From positions 8,098,501-8,162,500 of the forward strand of contig JAGTTD010000006.1 in NCBI GenBank assembly GCA_018398585.1: DNA of 64,000 nucleotides, in the 5' to 3' direction. The position numbers and the translations under genes are program-made. A model generated the notes under the pieces. It saw only the letters and a list, made by a program, of their open reading frames with translations. It was not told the DNA's origin and did not search any database. This DNA is from Simmondsia chinensis. Its lineage: Eukaryota; Streptophyta; Magnoliopsida; Caryophyllales; Simmondsiaceae. Shown in pieces: positions 26,501 through 36,084 of the stretch (the first letter of the stretch is position 1; each line of letters begins with the position of its first letter).

Positions 26501-29500
26501 GTGAGACTTATATTTTGAATAGTTTATTAGTTTGTTAAAGTAAGTTTGGGCATATATGTTTGATTGATTGTGTGATTTTTACTCTTATGATTTGAATTAT
26601 ATTGATTTATAGGTTGATTTGATGTTGAAATATGTAAATTTTCGAAAGAATTTGTACTTGTGAATATGAGAAAGAAATTATTGTGAACTTGTGACTTAAA
26701 TTAAAACGTTTTATGGGAAGAGCTCACAGATAACTATGTGACCCTTAGGGGTCTATCGACGAAAGAATGTGAAAATTGTGAAAGTCAATCTGTGACCCTG
26801 TCGCAGGAATAATACCGGCACGTAGTCTACGTAGATTCTAGCGGATCTATCGACTTAGAACCGGAAGTCGATCATTGACCCTGTCACGGGAATAATACCG
26901 GCACGTAGTCTGCGTTGATCCTAGCAAATCTATCGACTTAGAATCGGTTCAAAATGTGAAATGAGAATGTCAATCATTGACCCTGTCGCGGGAATAATAC
27001 CGGCCGTAGTCTCCAATTCGTATGTCAGTTTTACCAAGAGCTCTTGCGAAATAAATTAAAGCACAAAAACATGATTATTAAAGGTAAATTGATTTTACTT
27101 GTTTTCGTTGGACATTTATCCTTTTTAAATAATATGCCTGATTCGGGTAGGGTATGTGGTATACTTGCCGAGCGTGTTGTTTGCTCACCCAATTCATTTA
27201 CTTTCCAGATTAGTAGCTCATGGCAAATTCCTAAAAGACGAGAAGATGCAGCAACTATCTATTTGGAGAATTAGTTTATTTTTCGTAGTTTAAGTATTAA
27301 ACGAATTTGTAGTAGGATATAAAAGACTATTTGAGATATGTAATTTCGAGCTTCCACATTACTAGTTTTTAATTGTTAGTATTGATGTATCTGGGATTAT
27401 CTATTATATATTATGGGAACTTTTACGGAAATTTTGAGGAATCATGGATTGAAATTTTCGGGCTTCGTACTATGATGAGGGAATTCATTATAGTACGGTC
27501 GTGTAGCGCCCTTTTAACTTAAGCCTATTTGGTATAATGTTTGGAGGCGTTACATAAAGTGGTATCAGAGCACTAGGTTATGAACCTTGGAGAAATTTAA
27601 GTGTTAAGATGAGAGTCTAGGTTTTTATTTGTTAAGAAAATGTGTTAAGGGGTTTAATTGATTATTTGAATTAGTATCTTGAATATGTGGAAGTGTAAAA
27701 GTCATTTGACAATGTGGTTTCTTATGTGATGCGGGTTTAGGTTAAGATGAGTGACAGGAATGAAACACTAGCAACCCTGAAGAGAAAGAGAACTTTGAAG
27801 GGAAAAAGCAGGATTCCACCTCCGATTGAGGAGCACCTTATTAGTGAATCGGAGGAGGATACAGAAGAGAAGCACCCTAGTAAAGAACGCGTCCAACTGG
27901 AGGATAGACTCAATGGTCAGAATGGCCAGAATTCGGGTGGTTCCTGCAATTAGTTTGATGTTGCTACAGTGCACCAACTCATGGTTAATCTCTTGCAATA
28001 TCAACAAGAAGTCCAAGCTGTTCCCCCTCTCACTCGACGCATTGAAGAGGCCCCCTTCGAAAGGTTGTCAAAAAGTTGAGGGCTCCAAAGTTTGAAGGAG
28101 CAGATGACCCTCTAGAAGCTGAAAAATGGATACGAGAGATGGAGACCTTGTTCGAGGCAATGTCAATTTCGGATGATGATAAGGTTTGAGCAGCCACCCT
28201 TTTTCTTAAGGGGAATGCGGAGTTTTGGTGGACTACAGTCAAGGTAGCATATGAGAACGCTATTGAGCCTTTGGATTGGGTAGAGTTTAAGGAGACCTTC
28301 TACAACCAGTTTTTCCTTGAAGCACTCAGAATGACGAAAGAGAATGAATTCTACGAGCTGAGACAAGGAGAATAGATAACGGCACTACAGTATGCTAACA
28401 AATTTCATGAATTAGGGCGTTTCAGCCCGAGCATCATGGCATCTGAGAATATTAAAGTAAACAAGTTTGAAAGGGGATTGCTTCCTCGCATTAGGAGGCA
28501 TCTGGCAAGTGTCATTTTCAAAAAATACAAGGAGGTCCTTGAATGTGCATTGAAGGTCGAAGCAGATCTGAAGTTGGAAGAGTAGGAATATGCTGCCAAG
28601 AAGAGGTCATCCGACGGCAAGTTTCAGGGTGGGAAGCCTAACCGATCTGGTGGCAATGACAAAAAGTTTCATAGGAAGAATCCAAAGAGCTCTGGCATTG
28701 GACTTAGAAAATGCGAGTACTACGGAAGGGTCCATTCTGGTGAATGCTACATAAAGTTAGGGGTGTGCTTCGAGTGCAAAGAGAAAGGACACATAGCTTG
28801 CAATTGTCCTCTCGAGAGTGGTGCCAAGAATAGTGCTAGTGATGATAGACAGGGACCCCGAGTTAACGCTAGAGTATTTGCTATGATCCAGAAGGACGAG
28901 ACAGCCAGTGGCTGTGTGGTGACAGGTACGCCCTTATTCGAACTCGAGCTCGATTAGGCTTATTGAGCTCAACTTCGAGCCGAGTTCTTGTCACTTCCGA
29001 ACCTTTGTTCAAGCTTAGTTCCAATTCGAGCTCGTTATCGAACCAAAATCAAGCTCATAATTGAGCTGAGCTAGCTACCAGGTCGAACTCTTTACTGAGT
29101 GAAGCTATTCGAGTTACTATCGTAATTTTTGAGCTAATACCGATTGTTAACGATTCCTTAATGAGCATATAATGAGCAATTAATAAGCTTTTAACGACCA
29201 CTTATCGAGTTATTATCAAACTGTTTGCAAATATTAACATATCAAGCATCCCCTTGTTCAAACTCGGCTTGATAAACTTATCGAGATCCCCCATAACAAA
29301 CATGAATGAGTAGTAATCAATTTCGAACACAAGTAGTTCATTGAAAATTCGGCTCATTTACACCTCTAGCCATATTGCAAGCTTCAGCAGAAGACTTTTT
29401 CTTATACTTTGATTGTATTTGTCATGTTCTTATTTTCATTGTAGATCCATTATCAACATAGCATGAATGCAGCAAGTTCATCATCACAACTTGGAGCAAT

Positions 29501-30742
29501 GTACAAGAACTGACAAAGAACGGATACCTTCTCTAAATCTGACATTAGAAAGCTTGGCAAGCCCATCTCATTCACAGATGCAATAAACCGGCTGATTCTA
29601 TATCTCCTCGAGTCTGAAGAAGGACTAGAATCACCCCTCTGTTAGAGAAAATGTATGCTATAAGATCAAATGCTACATTTAAGAAGCAATAATTTGATAC
29701 CAACAAAACAAAATCTAGAACAATGCATAACCTCATCGACAGTGCCAGGCTTTAACTTGTTCAGGATCTCACACAAAACAATGCCATCAAGCAAGGATGA
29801 ACGCAGCTCATCTTCCGTGGCTTTCACCGACAAATAAAAATGGGGAACTATACTATTCAACCACTCCACCAAGGCCAACCGTTGTTGCGCTGTCGCAAAC
29901 AATATTTAAGTTCGTTAGTTTCCGTAAGATTATGACTAAGGCTCCATTTGGAACTCGGACAATGTTATGAGAAAAAAAAAAAAAAATATAAGAAAGCGTT
30001 TTACTATGTCTGGGGTGCAAGGAAAATAAGAAGAAAAGTTAGAAAACTTTAAAAAGTTACGATAGGCTTTGAGGAAAATGACTTTCCTTTTAAAATGGAC
30101 TAGAAAACTAGAAGAAAAAATATATAGCGGTCCAAACTCGCTCCAGCTCACTACAACCTGTAATTTCCCAACCCTTTCATTTGCAACCCATCTTTTTCCA
30201 ACCTTTTCATTTGCAGCCCCTCATTTTCTTGGAAACTTAATGATGAAAAATAAAAATCAATAACAACAACAATAAACCCGGTGCCTCAAGAGCTCCTGCC
30301 AAATGAAGGGTCTTTTTTTTTTGGGGGGCCCGGGGGGGGGGGGGGGGGGGCTGAAATGTACGCAGCCTTACCCATCCAGGGAATTACCCTAAAGAGAGGC
30401 TGTGTCCGAGGATTCCCAACATGAAAAGCAAAATAACAGCAACACATAGATAGCCTAAAGCAGCAATAAGCAAATTCTCTTCAACGATGGAAAAAAATCA
30501 TTTTTCCTTATTTTGTTTCTCTTCAACTCTTTTCTTTTTTCCTTCTCATTCTTCTTTTTTCCAAATTCTCTTAATTTCAAACGAAGCCAAAAAGCAAAAA
30601 AGAGTAGAGTCCGGATTTGTTTACCCTCAACCTCAGCAGTTGGACTTGATATCTGATCAGAAGAATCCCCATTAAAGGGAAACCTCGGGCTCGTATTTGC
30701 AAACCTTGGGCTTGTATTAGCATATCGAGGGCTTGTATTCAT
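14532..30742 (-). CDS. Kinesin-14 (CH domain, coiled coil, internal/C-proximal motor)
   Basis: Predicted minus-end-directed microtubule motor. Exons in coding order: 30742-30625, 29889-29732, 29638-29528, 25784-25631, 25272-25148, 25049-24966, 24200-24123, 24044-23952, 23859-23830, 23310-22597, 22517-22436, 22347-22252, 22131-21952, 21444-21338, 21258-21080, 20119-19955, 19550-19297, 18862-18699, 17252-16720, 15426-15326, 14593-14532. They sum to 3,588 nt with all phases matching, giving 1,195 residues. All junctions are GT-AG except 21080/20119. Residues 1-21 hold three NTSPR(F/Y) repeats. The CH domain is about 40-145 ([20 protein letters not shown]). The coiled coil is 318-555. The motor is about 614-960: VYCRIRPF, P-loop GQTGSGKT (700-707), switch I SSRSH (820-824), switch II DLAGSE (850-855). 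The tail is rich in Ser and Pro. The layout resembles the Arabidopsis At1g63640 group (family knowledge). The start is inferred from an in-frame stop 12 nt upstream. Confidence 0.93.
14594..15325. other. Last kinesin intron
   Basis: AT-rich intron between coding exons 20 and 21. A run of about 30 T lies at 15070-15101. Nothing coding is seen. Confidence 0.7.
15427..16719. other. Kinesin intron 19, no element recognised
   Basis: Intron between exons 19 and 20. The donor GTAAGT follows GAGAA, giving a join that restores lysine. I see no coding sequence and no clear repeat ends here, apart from a poly-T tract at 15734-15750. Confidence 0.65.
18335..18572 (+). mobile_element. 5S rRNA-headed SINE, copy 1 (intron of kinesin, antisense)
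   Basis: A 238-bp unit flanked by an 18-bp target duplication with one mismatch (18317-18334 and 18573-18590, ATAAATCACC-TATGTTC type). The head, about 18341-18430, matches plant 5S rRNA. The tail, about 18434-18572, matches the 3' end of the RTE LINE at 4655-4796, including AAGGCTGCGTACATCC, GGGAGCCCTTG, GGCACTGGGT and the GTT-repeat end. The boundaries follow from the duplications. The copy at 47045-47290 has the same head-tail structure. Confidence 0.9.
18341..18432 (+). pseudogene. 5S rRNA-derived segment (head of SINE copy 1)
   Basis: The sequence starts at the GGATCCCAT of 5S rRNA (about position 30) and continues to its 3' end. It includes the internal control region: GTTAAGCGTGCTT, GAGAGTAGTACCAGGATGGG and TGACCTCCTGGG. 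It differs from the usual plant 5S sequence at only a few positions. It is not a functional 5S gene because the first ~25 nt are replaced and the 3' end runs into LINE tail. Confidence 0.9.
18933..19248. mobile_element. MITE in a kinesin intron
   Basis: The ends TTATTTGTGTCATAAGTCC and the inverse of TTATTTATGCCATTAGTTC form imperfect TIRs. Pairing continues inward (ATTGAAATTGTTTCAATCAA against its complement), so the whole element can fold back. It has no coding capacity. Exact ends and TSD are uncertain. Confidence 0.7.
20120..21079 (-). other. Probable U12-type AT-AC intron in the kinesin motor domain
   Basis: The intron starts ATATCCTTTTAC, an exact match to the minor-spliceosome 5' site ATATCCTTT. 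It ends in AC (GCACAC just before ACTAGGG), with a branch-like CCATTAAC (20135-20128) whose adenosine lies about 9-10 nt from the end. Splicing here gives [16 protein letters not shown], matching the conserved K/R-L-G-I stretch of kinesin-14 motors. A GT-AG alternative (donor GTTCAG after GATG, acceptor CACTAG) also keeps frame but removes SAKKLG, so it is less likely. Confidence 0.82.
21513..21893. mobile_element. MITE with GGGTAA-rich ends in a kinesin intron
   Basis: The left end reads TTTGGCAACTGGGTAA and the right end is the inverse of TTTGGTAACTGGGTAA. The interior near the ends is rich in GGGGTAA and TTACCCC. It is non-coding. I could not settle the flanking duplication. Confidence 0.75.
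22786..23250 (-). repeat. Five in-frame 93-bp repeats in the kinesin coiled coil
   Basis: Residues 338-492 consist of five consecutive 31-residue units with the core [13 protein letters not shown]. Each begins K(K/R)Q(K/T)DES. The heptad-friendly spacing and Lys/Glu richness fit a continuous coiled coil. The period of 93 bp keeps the frame, so copy number could change without breaking the gene. Confidence 0.95.
24380..24905. mobile_element. Long-TIR non-coding element in a kinesin intron
   Basis: The left arm (TAAAAGTAGTCATTTTCACTT near 24401) is the inverse of the right arm (AAGTGAAAAATGACTATTTTT near 24856). A second matching pair is the AACCACCTA word near 24482 and TAGGTGGCT near 24786. 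It could be Mutator-like or a MITE; the TSD is not resolved. Confidence 0.65.
25898..27554 (+). repeat. Gypsy 5' LTR (1.66 kb)
   Basis: Starts TGTAATACCCGG and ends GGCGTTACA. It contains an (AAT)n tract at 26116-26150, a CT-rich segment (26240-26345), and three copies of a block around GACCCTGTCGCGGGAATAAT (26796-27003, about 90-110 bp apart). It is directly followed by the primer binding site. Confidence 0.85.
27560..27571 (+). promoter_or_regulatory. Retrotransposon primer binding site (initiator Met-tRNA type)
   Basis: TGGTATCAGAGC is the standard plant retroelement primer site complementary to the 3' end of initiator methionine tRNA. It lies five bases after the LTR end. Confidence 0.95.
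27747..28950 (+). pseudogene. gypsy gag pseudogene with zinc knuckle
   Basis: Starts [15 protein letters not shown]. Frame pieces then give [29 protein letters not shown] and [16 protein letters not shown] zinc knuckle [14 protein letters not shown] lies near 28768-28810. Stops at about 27951, 28187, 28373 and 28583 and a frameshift near 28070 break it. The gag identity is from recognised plant gypsy features. Confidence 0.88.
30255..30430 (-). mobile_element. RTE LINE 3'-end copy in kinesin intron 1
   Basis: A minus-strand copy of the RTE 3' region: AACAACAAC (the GTT tail), CCGGTGCCTCAAGAGCTC, TACGCAGCCTTACCC, GAGGCTGTGTCCGAGGA. It carries a run of 19 G (30332-30350) at the site where the master copy has a short C-rich word. 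Ends and TSD are unclear, and up to about 30475 may belong to it. Confidence 0.75.
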
Positions 30743-30860
30743 TCTACGGTACTACTACAAGGGAGACAGTAGAAACTGAAAAGCTTCCAACTTCTTTCTC
30801 TGCTAGTCTCAGTCTCAATAGCGTAGTATGAAAAAAAGTGATGTTTGATCGTACACACCT
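30743..30860 (-). promoter_or_regulatory. Probable kinesin 5' leader
   Basis: Just upstream of the ATG at 30742. An in-frame TAG lies 12 nt before the ATG, so the coding region does not extend directly upstream. Transcription start is not determined. A CT-rich stretch at 32250-32340 (minus strand) could instead be a separate leader exon. Confidence 0.4.
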
Positions 30861-30939
30861 CTTCTTCAATAAGGCACTTACCAGTGATTCCTGAATTAGT
30901 AAACAAAATTGCAAATTGTTAAAGGACTGCATATGTGAG

Positions 30940-33050
30940 TCTGGTAAGAATGTCTCTTTGGAGTGTAAGAGAGAAGAGATTGATATGTAAGTCTAGTGGG
31001 CTACTACACCTAATGTCAATTGATTTACAATGGAACCCCATTTGGATTTATATGTGGATCTAACATATGCCGACTCTGTAGGTCGGGCCTAAAGATCCGG
31101 TGAAATTTAACACAAACAATAATGGAATAGGTCAGTTTCCATGACTCGAACAGATACTAGAGATTCGGGAACTTAAAAGAAATATCCAGATCAATTGAAC
31201 ATGTTCAAAATGGTAGAAGCTTTCATGCAGTGTTGCCGATGCATATTATGAGACTTCTTCACTTCCATGATGTCCGCTTATTAGTTTTTATTTGTTAAGG
31301 ACTCCACATGTTAATCAAATAATAATGTCTTGTATTAGAATTGTGACAAAGAAGATATTAGCTTATTGTGTTATTCCATCTAATGCCAATTGATCTCGAG
31401 AAGGAACTCGGTTAGGCTTATACATGAATCTAACATGTCAACTCCCGTCGGGCTCAGGCTTAATCAAACTTGAAACTACAAAGGAAATTGGCAGCAGGAA
31501 AATTAGCGGGTAAACTATGATCACTCTACTGTTAAATGCACAATTCTTTTCCTATCACACCGCATATAAATCTTTTTACTTTGACCAATCTCCCAAATTA
31601 TGCATTTCACAGAAGATATCATCAAGTTCAACTAATCAGTGTATTAAGAGTATAAAACAATTCCTGAACCTCATCTATCAACTTAAGCTTTTGTAATAGT
31701 TGGTTCTTTAATATAGTATAAAAGCCTTACTGATTGATAGATCACACGAATCTCAAGAAGCCCAACACTTATCAGCTTATGCATTCGTGAACTTTCACTT
31801 AGCTTAATCTTTTGGGAGTGTTGGTTCTTTGACAAGGTATCCAAGCCTTCTTGATCTAGAGGTCACGAGTTCAAATCCCAAGAACCCTTAACCTAAATAT
31901 TAATATATTTTAAACATAAAGTATAAGATCGGTAATTATATAGCAACCTACAAGCAAATTCAAGAGATGGGTATTGCCCCACAAGCAAATTACATATATC
32001 TAAATGGAAAAAAAAAATGCTAATTCTATATGTTCGACATATCATCAATCACTTGGTAAGCATGGCAATCAAAACTTTGAACACAAAGAAAAAAGGTCAA
32101 CTTTCAACTACCCAGATGATCACAAAAATGACCCACAGCATAAAATCAGAAATCAAACCGATTACTTACAAATAATTGCAAGTAATGATGAAATTATGAA
32201 CTATGATCGTCTAATTTCCAGTAAAAGAAGAGGGAAATTTTGTGAAATTGTTAAGGGGGGAGTTTTGTAAGAGGAGAAAGAAAAGAGAAGAGAGAGATGA
32301 TGTAAAAGGCATGCCTTGCTTGTAGGAAATAGCAAGAATAGAGACCGTTGAAATTTGAAAGTAATGGGAAAAATTCCAGGACCGGCCAACAATTCCACAG
32401 CATTAGGAAGTTTGTTGGAAAGTTCTTCCAACATGGCGCCAAGTGCTCTCTCTCCCCCCTTATGGTCGTGCAAGACTGCAACTTTTGAGACCATTTTTAA
32501 TTAGGAAATGGGTTCCCAATATATGTTAGAAAATATTTTGACATAAATTACGCATTATCTTCTGAGATTTAATTTATTAATTTTTTATTTGATAAACTTT
32601 GCGAAGTAATATTTTAGTACAAAACTTAAATGTATTTAATAAAGTGGTTCAAATTAATGGCAGTGTCTAACATGTAAATTAGATCTCTTGTCTAACTCTT
32701 CTTTATTAGTTATTACAATTTGTGTTTGGAATGAGGGGAAAAGCAAGGCAGTGATAGGTTTTCTAACAGACAACAGAAAATTTATTGTTTTTCATTATGT
32801 CATTTTGATTATTTTAGTAAATATATGTAACTTTTGAATTTAAAAAATTATTATAACTGAAAAGTTAATACACCAAATCGTATAGTACTAATATACAATT
32901 TATCCAACAATTAATATACCTCAAACATTAATTTAAGCAACATAAAACAAATTCGATTTATTCACTTTACGATTCACGACTAACAAAGGTAAAAAAAAAA
33001 AATCCATATGTTGCATCGAAGGAAACAACATAGTTTAATTATTATTTTTA
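30940..33050. other. Region upstream of the kinesin, no gene confirmed
   Basis: No reading frame here has recognisable homology. A minus-strand frame at 32201-32494 (MVSKVAVLHDHKGGERALG start) is partly CT-rich leader-like sequence. I do not call it a gene. Two stretches near 31380-31480 and 31020-31100 share words (TGGAACCCCATTTGG against GGAACTCGGTTAGG) and may be an old repeat. Confidence 0.5.
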
Positions 33051-33059
33051 TTTAAAAAG

Positions 33060-33470
33060 GTGAAGGAAAAGCAGCCTCCCTAATGCAGGTGAAGGTCACC
33101 TACAGTCATGGCCTTTTTTTTTTTTTTTAATGTGAGGGGTGGGGGGGGGGGGGGGGGGGGGGGGAGAGATTTTAAAAAATAATTATTAAAAATTAAAATA
33201 AATTATATAAAATTATTTGAATATATAAATCTGTTTATTTGACTGTTTATTATTTAGATAGCTATTTTAATATTATTAATTTTTTGTTAAAAATATCAAA
33301 ATGGCTGCCTAAATAATAAAAAGTCAAACAAATAAATTCATATATTCAAATTATTTTATATAATTAATTTTAAAATTATTTTATATAAATAATTTTAATT
33401 TTAAATAGAAAAAAATAATTAAAAAAAAGGGTCACCGCATAGTGATGTTCACCCCCCAAATGCATGCCAC
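33060..33470. repeat. AT-rich foldback with a G24 tract
   Basis: A left arm at about 33190-33280 (TTATATAAAATTATTTGAATA) is the inverse of a right arm at about 33290-33365 (TATTCAAATTATTTTATATAA). The centre lies near 33285. A run of 24 G (33141-33164) precedes the left arm. It is probably a MITE-like foldback element; outer ends and TSD are not defined. Confidence 0.65.
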
Positions 33471-33716
33471 CTAAGAATAGTGCCCAGTTCTTAGCTAGGC
33501 TCCTTCATGAATCAATTGAATCCTTTAATTTAATATATGACCTTTCTTTACAGCCCAATTAACTGCTAGATTCTCTTCTCAATAACTGTGGTCAAAATAT
33601 ACGACCCATTCTTCTCGAGCTAATCTTGCATTAACCTTGTTTATAAGTAGTTTTCATGCTACTAATCTGTCTCCTTGAACTTCCTCAAATTTCATAAAAA
33701 AATATATTAAATATAA

Positions 33717-34445
33717 CAACAACTACAATAACAACAAACCCAATGCCTCGAGGGCTCTCGCATACACAGGGTCGGGGGGGGGGGGGGGGGGATATACGCA
33801 GCCTTACCCCTTCATGGTGCAAGCCTAAAAGGAGGCTGTGTCCAAAACCCCCTAACCTGAGGAGCGTATAGCATGAAGGCATGGAAGCAAAAGAGTACAA
33901 ACACGGTACAAGGCAAGCATAACTAAAGCATAAAGCAACTAAAAAGCAAATAATAGGCAAGTAATAAGGCAAATTTTAGGCAAGTAGGCAAATATGCAGC
34001 TCCCAGTCATATCAAGTACACCAAAGAGGCAATTATATAAGCCTAGGAACTCTAGCGTTAGCCAAAATATGCTCATCTATTCTAAGCGGCTATATTGGCT
34101 ACCTTTATACTAGTCCTCCACTGAGTTATATCTAAGGCCATCTCCTCCCATTGATTTAGGTGCGTGTGATCGTGTCGGATCGTCTTCAACTATCTCTTCT
34201 TTGACCTTCCTTTCTCTTTCTTGCCGAGCGTGTTATGGAGTTGTTAGCATTTCCTGACCGAAGCAATGGTCGGTCTCTTTCTAACATGCTCAAACTACCT
34301 CAAATATTGCTCTCTCAATTCCTCGATTAGGGCGATACCCAATTTGCCTCTGATGATACCGTTCCTGATCCTATCATTCCTTGTGTGTCCACACATCCAC
34401 CGCAACATCCTTATATTTGCCACCTTTATCTTTTGTGTATGGTGT
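33717..34445 (-). mobile_element. 5'-truncated RTE LINE with perfect 12-bp TSD
   Basis: Flanked by TATTAAATATAA at 33705-33716 and 34446-34457. The 3' end (GTT-type tail) is at the low-coordinate side. The body holds the RTE 3' untranslated region and the end of the reverse-transcriptase frame: reverse-complement TGTGGACACACAAGGAATGA matches 4118-4137 of the other LINE. A run of 18 G (33774-33791) interrupts the 3' region. Confidence 0.92.
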
Positions 34446-34457
34446 TATTAAATATAA

Positions 34458-35695
34458 TAACATAATTATTTAACATTGCTTTTTTTTTTTGTTTTGTTTA
34501 GTCATAAACCAACTATCTCAAAAGTTCAAACTGATGGGTAAAAGTTCAAGAATAATTTTATTCTCTAACTTGCCTCATCACGCAAAGCCCATTGGGCTTG
34601 AAGCGTGATAAGATACAAGCCCACCCACATGACTCCAATAATTATTTAGAGCAAGTTAATGTTAAGATTCCAGCTCGTAACATTTTGGTCAACATTACTC
34701 TGATATCATGTTAATGAATTAACTATCCCATAAATTTAAATTAGTAAATGAACATCAAAGAAAAATTTTATACTCCAATATATTTGATTAAATTTTGCCA
34801 CATGTAGTGAATACTTAAATTATTAAAATGCACCGTAGGGGAGTGTTTCCCCTTAGGCAAATATGGGTGGGAATCCAACATATGTAGAAGTGTCTTCCAA
34901 TGAAAGATGACCCATGCTACGATAAAACTTTAACATATATATACAATTTTAAGTGAGCAATTGGATTTGGTATGATGGTTGAGCTACTCAATCGAAGTAT
35001 TGGTCAGGTTTTTAGTTTGAAACTCATCGTCTTTTCTTTAGATGTTATTGTCCTTATTATTGCATTGTTGCACCTATATATATACACAAACTTCGAAGTA
35101 TTTATTATACTTGATATCAATTCATATAAAAAGTTAATTATTTGATATAATTTCCATGTATTAACTATATATATGTACATAGTAATTATACTTGAGTTTT
35201 TTAGTTATATAGTTATATTATATAGTAACTATATATCTTATCATTGCTGAGATACAGCTAAATTATAAGATCATTTTTGGACTAACTATTCAAGGAGCTT
35301 GAGAATAGTTTTAGACTTTCACATATGCTCTCTCAAACGGATACTCATTATGCTTAAAACATGATATTGGACATGCCCACTTTATACCTTATGCTTAATT
35401 TATATATTAATAAGTATTAATATTGAAATTTGAAGGCTATTGAGGATTCAAATCTATGACCTTTAGGTTAACAAAACTCTAATAACATGTCAATCAGCCA
35501 ATTGCCCCAAAAATTTAAGCTAATGGAGAAATGATTGATTTTTTTTTTTTAACAGATATTACTAACTTCTATTTGATACAGACCCCGGCTAATCAAGTTG
35601 TGCTTAGCATGAAGTTTCCTCGATGCATTTAATCTAAGAATCATTTTCTCTCTCTTTAGGTAGGATTATTAGTTGAGCTCCATTGTATTTTATAG
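34458..35695. other. AT-rich spacer
   Basis: No recognisable coding sequence or defined repeat was seen. The stretches near 34495-34560 and 35460-35530 resemble other common plant repeats (AACTATC-CAAAAGTTTAAA words, also seen near 2220 and 31690). Confidence 0.55.
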
Positions 35696-35884
35696 TTCAT
35701 CTACGTAAACTACATGGAATCGTAATTGTAAGATTGAAACACAGGATGTTAATATATATTCATCTAAGTAAACTACATGGAATCGTAATTGTAAGATTGA
35801 AACACAGGATGTTAATATATATTCATCTAAGTAAACTACATGGAATCGTAATTGTAAGATTGAAACACAGGATGTTAATATATA
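35696..35884. repeat. Three 63-bp tandem repeats
   Basis: Units start at 35696, 35759 and 35822 (TTCATCTA(A/C)GTAAACTAC). They are nearly identical. Degenerate partial copies follow at about 35940-35995 and 36050-36085. The period divides by three, so an open frame runs through, but it looks fortuitous. Confidence 0.95.
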
Positions 35885-36084
35885 TACTTGTTTAAAGATT
35901 GAGCTACAGGTGTTGGTGTAGTGATTTGTTTTTGTACGGAATTGTAATTGTATAAGATTGAAACACAGGATGTTAATTGTTAACTAATGTATATACTTGT
36001 CAAAAGATAGAGCTACAGGCATTGGTGTAGTAATTTGCCTTTGTATGAAATTGTAATTATAGGATTGACACACAGGATGTTTAT

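Larger units (their letters stand above)
25898..28928 (+). mobile_element. 3'-truncated gypsy retrotransposon (LTR plus gag)
   Basis: The order is LTR (25898-27554), primer binding site, and gag ending after the zinc knuckle. It then stops abruptly in hAT sequence near 28928, without protease, pol or 3' LTR. It lies antisense to the kinesin, within its third intron. A deletion must have removed the rest of the element up to the hAT remnant. Confidence 0.85.
25866..29368. mobile_element. hAT-type element in kinesin intron 3, split by a gypsy fragment
   Basis: The left terminus TAGGGGTATAAACGAG (25866) and the inverse of the right terminus (TAGAGGTGTAAATGAG, ending 29368) form TIRs. They are flanked by a perfect 8-bp duplication GCCATATT (25858-25865 and 29369-29376), as expected of hAT. 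The hAT body (28930-29368) is rich in CGAGCTCG-like words and non-coding. A gypsy retrotransposon fragment occupies 25898-28928. Confidence 0.85.

Noticed and set aside
32201..32494. 97-codon minus-strand frame as the first kinesin coding exon
   Set aside because: No homology to kinesin N-termini, the downstream half is CT-rich leader-like, and no splice pair to 30742 could be fixed.
35683..35895. 70-codon repeat protein
   Set aside because: Produced by a 63-bp tandem repeat that happens to be a multiple of three; no start context or homology.
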